DNA from: Patescibacteria group bacterium UBA2100
GTDB lineage: Bacteria > Patescibacteriota > Minisyncoccia > Phycocordibacterales > UBA2100
Length of the DNA stretch: 15,122 nt
NCBI GenBank assembly: GCA_002331185.1
Contig: DCYW01000033.1
Coordinates: 1 to 15,122 of the forward strand
Reading direction: 5' to 3'
Of the stretch, positions 11,735 to 15,122 are shown piece after piece (position 1 is the stretch's first letter; every line of letters starts with the position of its first letter). Below the pieces are notes generated by a model. It saw nothing but the letters and a program-made list of their open reading frames with translations. It searched no databases and was not told the DNA's origin. The position numbers and the translations under genes are program-made.

Positions 11735-12718
11735 ATGCGGTACACATTTGTAGGACTTGGCGACATCGTAACTGATGCATTCATTAAATTAAAAGAAGGC
11801 GTTCACGTCGAGGAAGAAACCACAGGGAAAGAACTCTGTATGCGCTTTGGTGACAAACTAGAATACGAAGATGTAACAGTAGTGCCGGCAGTGGGTAACG
11901 CACCCAACGCCAGTGTTTCTGCGCATCGACTTGGTCTTTCAACAGCGCTTGTTACTGACGTTGGAGATGACGATTTTGGTAAAGAGAAACTTCGAGCATT
12001 AGAGGCTGAAGGAGTCAACACAGAGTTTGTAGATGTACACAAAGGCATGCAAAGTAACTATCACTATGTGCTGCGTTTTGGACCAGAGCGAACTATTCTT
12101 ATAAAGCATCATGAATATCCGTATGCTGTTCCAGAATTTGCAGAAGCACCTGAATGGATTTACTTTTCAAGCGTTGGAGAACACGGTATTGGATATCACC
12201 ATGAACTTGCTACCTATTGTAAAGAAAACAATGTAAAACTAGCGTTCCAACCTGGAAGCTTTCAAATATCTCTCGGTACAGAAAAACTAAAAGATGTATA
12301 CGAAGCAGCAGAAATCTTCTTCTGCAATAAAGAAGAAGCTCAAAAAATCCTCAACAGCACAAGCAACGATATGAAAGAGCTTCTCGACGGAGTTCGTGCG
12401 TTTGGTCCAACTATTGCTGTGGTAACTGATGGGCCGACAGGTGCGTTTGCCTCAGATGGTTCGGGTTACTGGAAAATGCCTATGTACCCAGACCCTGCAC
12501 CACCAGTTGATCGCACCGGTGCAGGAGATTCATTCTCAAGTACGGTTGTCGCTATGCTTGCTGAAGGTCTTCCGCTTCCTGAAGCACTTCGTCGCGGACC
12601 CATTAACTCAATGTCTGTTGTGCAGTACATCGGAGCGCAAAAAGGACTCCTCAACCGCGACCAACTAGAAAAGTATGTTGAAGAGGCACCTGAAAGTTAT
12701 AAACTCGAAGAATTGTAA
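11735..12718 (+). CDS. PfkB/ribokinase family carbohydrate kinase
   Basis: The 327-residue kinase has the ribokinase fold signatures: an N-terminal GLGDIVTDAF, GNAPNASVSAHRLGLSTALV (54-73), an ATP-binding VVTDGPTGAFA (229-239) and the anion-hole/catalytic motif DRTGAGDSF (259-267) with base D265. Substrates in this family include fructose-6-phosphate, tagatose-6-phosphate, ribose and nucleosides. Divergence from a bisphosphate aldolase gene makes a sugar-phosphate kinase feeding that aldolase attractive, but this is inference. No Shine-Dalgarno sequence precedes the ATG. A TAAAAT at 11717-11722 may be the -10 box, which would leave only a few leader bases. The pseudopilin gene follows 28 nt downstream. 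Confidence 0.9.
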   Translation: MRYTFVGLGDIVTDAFIKLKEGVHVEEETTGKELCMRFGDKLEYEDVTVVPAVGNAPNASVSAHRLGLSTALVTDVGDDDFGKEKLRALEAEGVNTEFVDVHKGMQSNYHYVLRFGPERTILIKHHEYPYAVPEFAEAPEWIYFSSVGEHGIGYHHELATYCKENNVKLAFQPGSFQISLGTEKLKDVYEAAEIFFCNKEEAQKILNSTSNDMKELLDGVRAFGPTIAVVTDGPTGAFASDGSGYWKMPMYPDPAPPVDRTGAGDSFSSTVVAMLAEGLPLPEALRRGPINSMSVVQYIGAQKGLLNRDQLEKYVEEAPESYKLEEL

Positions 12719-12740
12719 AAAAGTCTCTCGCTGCTACTAT
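12713..12740 (+). promoter_or_regulatory. promoter for the pseudopilin gene, leaderless arrangement
   Basis: TTGTAA (12713-12718) covers the stop of the kinase gene; 16 bp later is an extended -10, TGC-TACTAT (12735-12740). The ATG follows after 6 nt, so transcription would begin at or beside it. Confidence 0.5.
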
Positions 12741-12746
12741 AACAGC

Positions 12747-13205
12747 ATGAACACTATGCACGGAAAACGAGGTTTTACCCTTATCGAACTTCTTGTAGTT
12801 ATCGCTATTATCGGCATGCTCTCAAGTGTGGTGCTTGCCTCCCTTAACTCCGCCAGAGAAAAATCACGTGACACGCGTCGTCTTGCTGACATACGACAAA
12901 TACAAACAGCACTCGAACTTCGTTTTGATGACGTAACTCCCCCAGAATATCCTGATTCACTTTCATTACTTGTTTCAGGTGGATACATGCCAAGCATTGC
13001 AACAGATCCACGTACGGGTGTTGAATATTACTACGACAATCTCACAAGTACGGCGGCCGCGTGTGCGACTGCAACAGGAGTATGTACAAGCTACGTACTC
13101 GGAGCAAACATGGAGAATCCAACTCACAATGCTCTTTCGCAAGACGCTGATGGCACCATTGGAGCAGTTGCGTGCACCGACCCAGTCTATTGCGTACAAC
13201 CTTAA
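12747..13205 (+). CDS. type IV pilin/type II secretion pseudopilin-like protein
   Basis: The 152-residue precursor has a short basic leader MNTMHGKRG, a prepilin peptidase site between G9 and F10, and a hydrophobic helix FTLIELLVVIAIIG with the essential glutamate at mature position 5 (E14). SAREKSRDTRRLADIRQIQTALEL continues the alpha-1 helix. The C-terminal globular part has four cysteines (C106, C113, C143, C149) that could form two disulfides. It would be inserted in the membrane, processed, and assembled into a pilus or pseudopilus used for uptake, attachment or secretion. The open frame begins at 12675, but that extension overlaps the kinase gene and lacks a leader; the ATG at 12747 gives the correct leader. 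Confidence 0.92.
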   Translation: MNTMHGKRGFTLIELLVVIAIIGMLSSVVLASLNSAREKSRDTRRLADIRQIQTALELRFDDVTPPEYPDSLSLLVSGGYMPSIATDPRTGVEYYYDNLTSTAAACATATGVCTSYVLGANMENPTHNALSQDADGTIGAVACTDPVYCVQP

Positions 13206-13230
13206 GGCTTGAAGAGAGCTCCGTGGAGCC

Positions 13231-13324
13231 AAAAATGAATGCCACAATAAATTGAGCGACCAATTTTTCTTAATGCGCAGTGTTTAGAAATAATGGAAGT
13301 ATTCCTGTGGTGGCATTCATTTTT
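13231..13324. terminator. long inverted repeat with branched interior between convergent genes
   Basis: A perfect 15-bp inverted repeat (13231-13245 and 13310-13324) has an A-run at its outer left and a T-run at its outer right on either strand, as expected for a bidirectional terminator of the pseudopilin and transketolase genes. The 64-nt interior is unusually long for a terminator loop. It could form three small hairpins: AAATT/AATTT, the repeat hairpin TTTCT...AGAAA at 13266-13290, and GGAA/TTCC. It therefore resembles a structured RNA closed by a terminator-like stem. Confidence 0.55.
13263..13311 (+). repeat. 49-nt hairpin-bearing dispersed repeat, copy 2
   Basis: This aligns to the minus strand of 4213-4261 with 36 of 49 identities and no gaps. 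The hairpin at 13266-13290 keeps pairing despite base changes; a G-C pair in copy 1 is A-T here. The 16-base block TTAGAAATAATGGAAG is identical. It lies inside the loop of the long inverted repeat. Confidence 0.6.
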
Positions 13325-13331
13325 TGCTTAT

Positions 13332-14339
13332 TTATATAATGGCCGCGGCTTTTTTGCGTGCACGAACCGCTTGTACTGCATCGATAATGGCATTCGTGTC
13401 TAACTGATAGTGTTCAATAAGTTCTTCTGGTGTACCTGATTGTCCAAACAAGTCATCAACTCCTACAAATTCTATTGGAACCGGTTCATTCTTTGCCAAT
13501 GCTTCAGCAATTGCTCCACCAAGTCCACCTGAGGCTTGATGCTCTTCTAGAGTAATCACCGCACCAACTTCGCGCGCCAGCGCAATAATAGTTTCATCAT
13601 CAAGAGGTTTAATAGTGTGGCTATTAAGTACTACTGTGCCAATTCCCTTTTTTTCTAACTCTTTTGCTGCAAGCAGCGCACCGTGTAGAAGCGGACCACA
13701 GCCAATTATGGCAACCTGCGCATCTTCACCTCGCCACATTTCGTATGCTTTACCTATTTCAAAAGGCGTTTCTTCTGTTGTCATAACCGGTGTCTTTTCT
13801 CGTGCCAACCTCATATACGCTGGTACTGCGCTCGTTGCAATTGCACGTGTGGCTTTCTTTGCTTCATGCGTATCGCACGGTGCAATTACTTCCATTCGAG
13901 GTATTACACGCATAATCGCCATATCCTCAATTGCCTGGTGAGTTCCACCGTCGGGTCCAACAGAAACACCCGCATGACTTCCAATTATTTTCACCGGTCG
14001 AGCGTTATAACAAATGGTTGTTCGTATTTGTTCCCAGTTACGTCCCGGAGAAAACATGGCGTATGATGTAATGAAAGGAATCTTACCCATTGCAGCCAAT
14101 CCGCTTCCGACAGCTGCAAGGTTTTGTTCAGCTACTCCTATTTGCACGAAGCGTTCCGGGTACTTCTTAGCGAATGCATCCATGCGTGTTGATTCGGTTA
14201 AATCGGCACACAGTCCGACTACATTCTCATCATTGTCAGCTGCATCTACAAGACCCTCTCCAAACCCATTGCGCAGTGGCACTTGTTCTACATCAGTATC
14301 AAATAGTTTCTCGTTTATGTTTTGGTTTTTTTGTAACAT
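13332..14339 (-). CDS. tktC: transketolase, C-terminal subunit (pyrimidine-binding and C-terminal domains)
   Basis: The 335-residue protein forms the second half of a split transketolase. The pyrimidine-binding domain carries GVAEQN with the TPP-activating glutamate E71, FITSYAMF, and the substrate/cofactor stretch PDGGTHQAIEDMAIMRVIP (129-147, H134). The C-terminal domain begins around residue 195 and includes VAIIGCGPLL, TIKPLD and EEHQASGGLGGAIAEAL. With the N-terminal subunit encoded 3 nt upstream it should transfer two-carbon ketol units in the non-oxidative pentose phosphate pathway. A 1-deoxyxylulose-5-phosphate synthase is less likely given the split architecture. It ends at the structured convergent region. 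Confidence 0.94.
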   Translation of the reverse strand: MLQKNQNINEKLFDTDVEQVPLRNGFGEGLVDAADNDENVVGLCADLTESTRMDAFAKKYPERFVQIGVAEQNLAAVGSGLAAMGKIPFITSYAMFSPGRNWEQIRTTICYNARPVKIIGSHAGVSVGPDGGTHQAIEDMAIMRVIPRMEVIAPCDTHEAKKATRAIATSAVPAYMRLAREKTPVMTTEETPFEIGKAYEMWRGEDAQVAIIGCGPLLHGALLAAKELEKKGIGTVVLNSHTIKPLDDETIIALAREVGAVITLEEHQASGGLGGAIAEALAKNEPVPIEFVGVDDLFGQSGTPEELIEHYQLDTNAIIDAVQAVRARKKAAAII

Positions 14340-14342
14340 ATA

Positions 14343-15122
14343 TTAATCGCAATCATGACACACTATCCTGTCGCCAAGCGTACGAAGTTCCTTAAGCGCC
14401 ATATCTCCTTCTTCCTTACTCGGTGGTTTACCGTGCCAATGGTAATCTCGTTCAAATTCTTTCACTCCTTTTCCAGGAATAGTATGGACGATTAATACCG
14501 AAGGCTTATCGTTTACCGCTTTCGCTTCTCCAATTGCATCGTTAAGTGCAGTAAAATTATGTCCATCCACCTCGATAACATGCCAACCAAATGATTCCCA
14601 TTTGTCTTTTAAAGGTTCAAGGGGCATGACATCCCATGTGTACCCATCTATCTGAATACCATTCCTATCAACAATACCTATAAGGTTCTGCAGTTTTTCT
14701 CGTCCAGCGAGCATCGCGCTTTCCCAAATAATCCCACAGTCTAACTCTCCGTCACCCATCAACGCATATATGTAACTCTCTGTACTTCTGCCACTATTCA
14801 TCCTTTGAGCTAATGCAATTCCTACTGCTTGTCCGAGCCCGCTCCCAAGAGGACCGGAGCTGGCCTCAATACCAGGTAGATATTCTCTATGTGGATGCCC
14901 CTGTAGACGTGAATGTAATTTTCGTAACGTCTTTAACTCTTCAACAGGAAAATAACCAGAACGTGCCATTGCCGCATATTGCACGGGACAAATATGACCG
15001 TTGGAAAGTACGAGCCTGTCTCTCTCTTCCCAGTCTGGGTTTTTTGGATCATGTTTTAATGTATTGAAATACAGCAGTGTAAATACGTCTGCCATTCCCA
15101 GTGGTCCTGCAGTGTGTCCACT
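14343..15122 (-). CDS. tktN: transketolase, N-terminal (TPP pyrophosphate-binding) subunit, 5' end outside window
   Basis: The frame is open to the right edge, giving 259 codons that begin in mid-protein with SGHTAGPLGMADVF, an internal conserved block of transketolase; the true start is beyond 15122. Counting from the M of MADVF, landmarks are SNGHICPVQYAA (31-42), SSGPLGSGLGQAVGIALA (79-96), the TPP/Mg motif GDGELDCG...DRNG (114-145) and WHGKPPS near the end. The protein ends in CHDCD, an unusual cysteine-bearing tail. Only 3 nt separate its stop from the tktC ATG, so the subunits are almost certainly co-expressed and form one active site. Split transketolases are widespread in CPR bacteria and archaea. 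Confidence 0.94.
   Translation of the reverse strand, partial: SGHTAGPLGMADVFTLLYFNTLKHDPKNPDWEERDRLVLSNGHICPVQYAAMARSGYFPVEELKTLRKLHSRLQGHPHREYLPGIEASSGPLGSGLGQAVGIALAQRMNSGRSTESYIYALMGDGELDCGIIWESAMLAGREKLQNLIGIVDRNGIQIDGYTWDVMPLEPLKDKWESFGWHVIEVDGHNFTALNDAIGEAKAVNDKPSVLIVHTIPGKGVKEFERDYHWHGKPPSKEEGDMALKELRTLGDRIVCHDCD

Noticed and set aside
1..15122. CRISPR array, phage genes, restriction or toxin-antitoxin operon
   Set aside because: No regularly spaced repeats, cas-like, capsid, terminase, methylase or toxin/antitoxin proteins were recognised on either strand.
1..15122. Alternative genetic code with TGA as glycine or tryptophan
   Set aside because: Conserved genes are full length without in-frame TGA, and visible stops are TAA or TAG, so nothing requires recoding.

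Overview
The window looks like a chromosomal segment of an uncultivated Patescibacteria / Candidate Phyla Radiation bacterium, most likely of the Parcubacteria group. This is inferred from gene content, not from a marker gene: a split transketolase, a cupredoxin-DoxX pair, a CDP-archaeol-synthase-like lipid gene, LemA and HtpX, a short type IV pseudopilin, a REP-associated transposase, tight gene packing and almost no Shine-Dalgarno sequences. Stops are TAA or TAG and the standard code reads through every gene.

Layout. 1-42 may hold the tail of a gene from the left. 63-2063 (minus) is a mechanosensitive channel, a membrane-anchored cupredoxin and a DoxX-like membrane protein. 2215-4119 (plus) carries msrB and msrA (overlapping), a signal-peptide protein with a CARDB-like domain, and a 51-residue membrane protein with its own promoter. 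A strong hairpin terminator at 4137-4162 separates these from a minus-strand tRNA-Ser(GGA) and a degenerate tRNA 3' fragment. 4528-5007 (plus) is a HAD phosphatase resembling YqeG/GEP4; it converges on, and overlaps, a five-gene minus-strand run read as mazG-like, htpX, carS-like CTP transferase, diacylglycerol/lipid kinase, pgsA (8196 to 4974). lemA lies upstream. 9045-9770 is a REP/RAYT element: a Y1 HUH transposase between two matching palindromes, with a third palindrome inside its reading frame. Then come a D-2-hydroxyacid dehydrogenase and class II aldolase (minus), a divergent PfkB sugar kinase and a pseudopilin (plus), and a split transketolase (minus) that runs off the right edge.

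How the genes fit together. The lipid genes could give a phosphatidylglycerol route (CDP-lipid formation, PGP synthase, PGP phosphatase). Aldolase, PfkB kinase and transketolase belong to sugar-phosphate metabolism, where many CPR bacteria rely on a non-oxidative pentose route. MsrA, MsrB, cupredoxin and DoxX suggest an envelope and redox-stress cluster.

The least explained parts are non-coding. A 49-nt hairpin-bearing repeat occurs twice (4213-4261 minus; 13263-13311 plus). A 27-bp tRNA-end duplication leaves a tRNA 3' fragment beside one repeat copy. The other copy sits inside a branched inverted-repeat structure between two convergent genes. Many start codons lie 5-7 nt after a -10-like box, as expected for leaderless transcripts.
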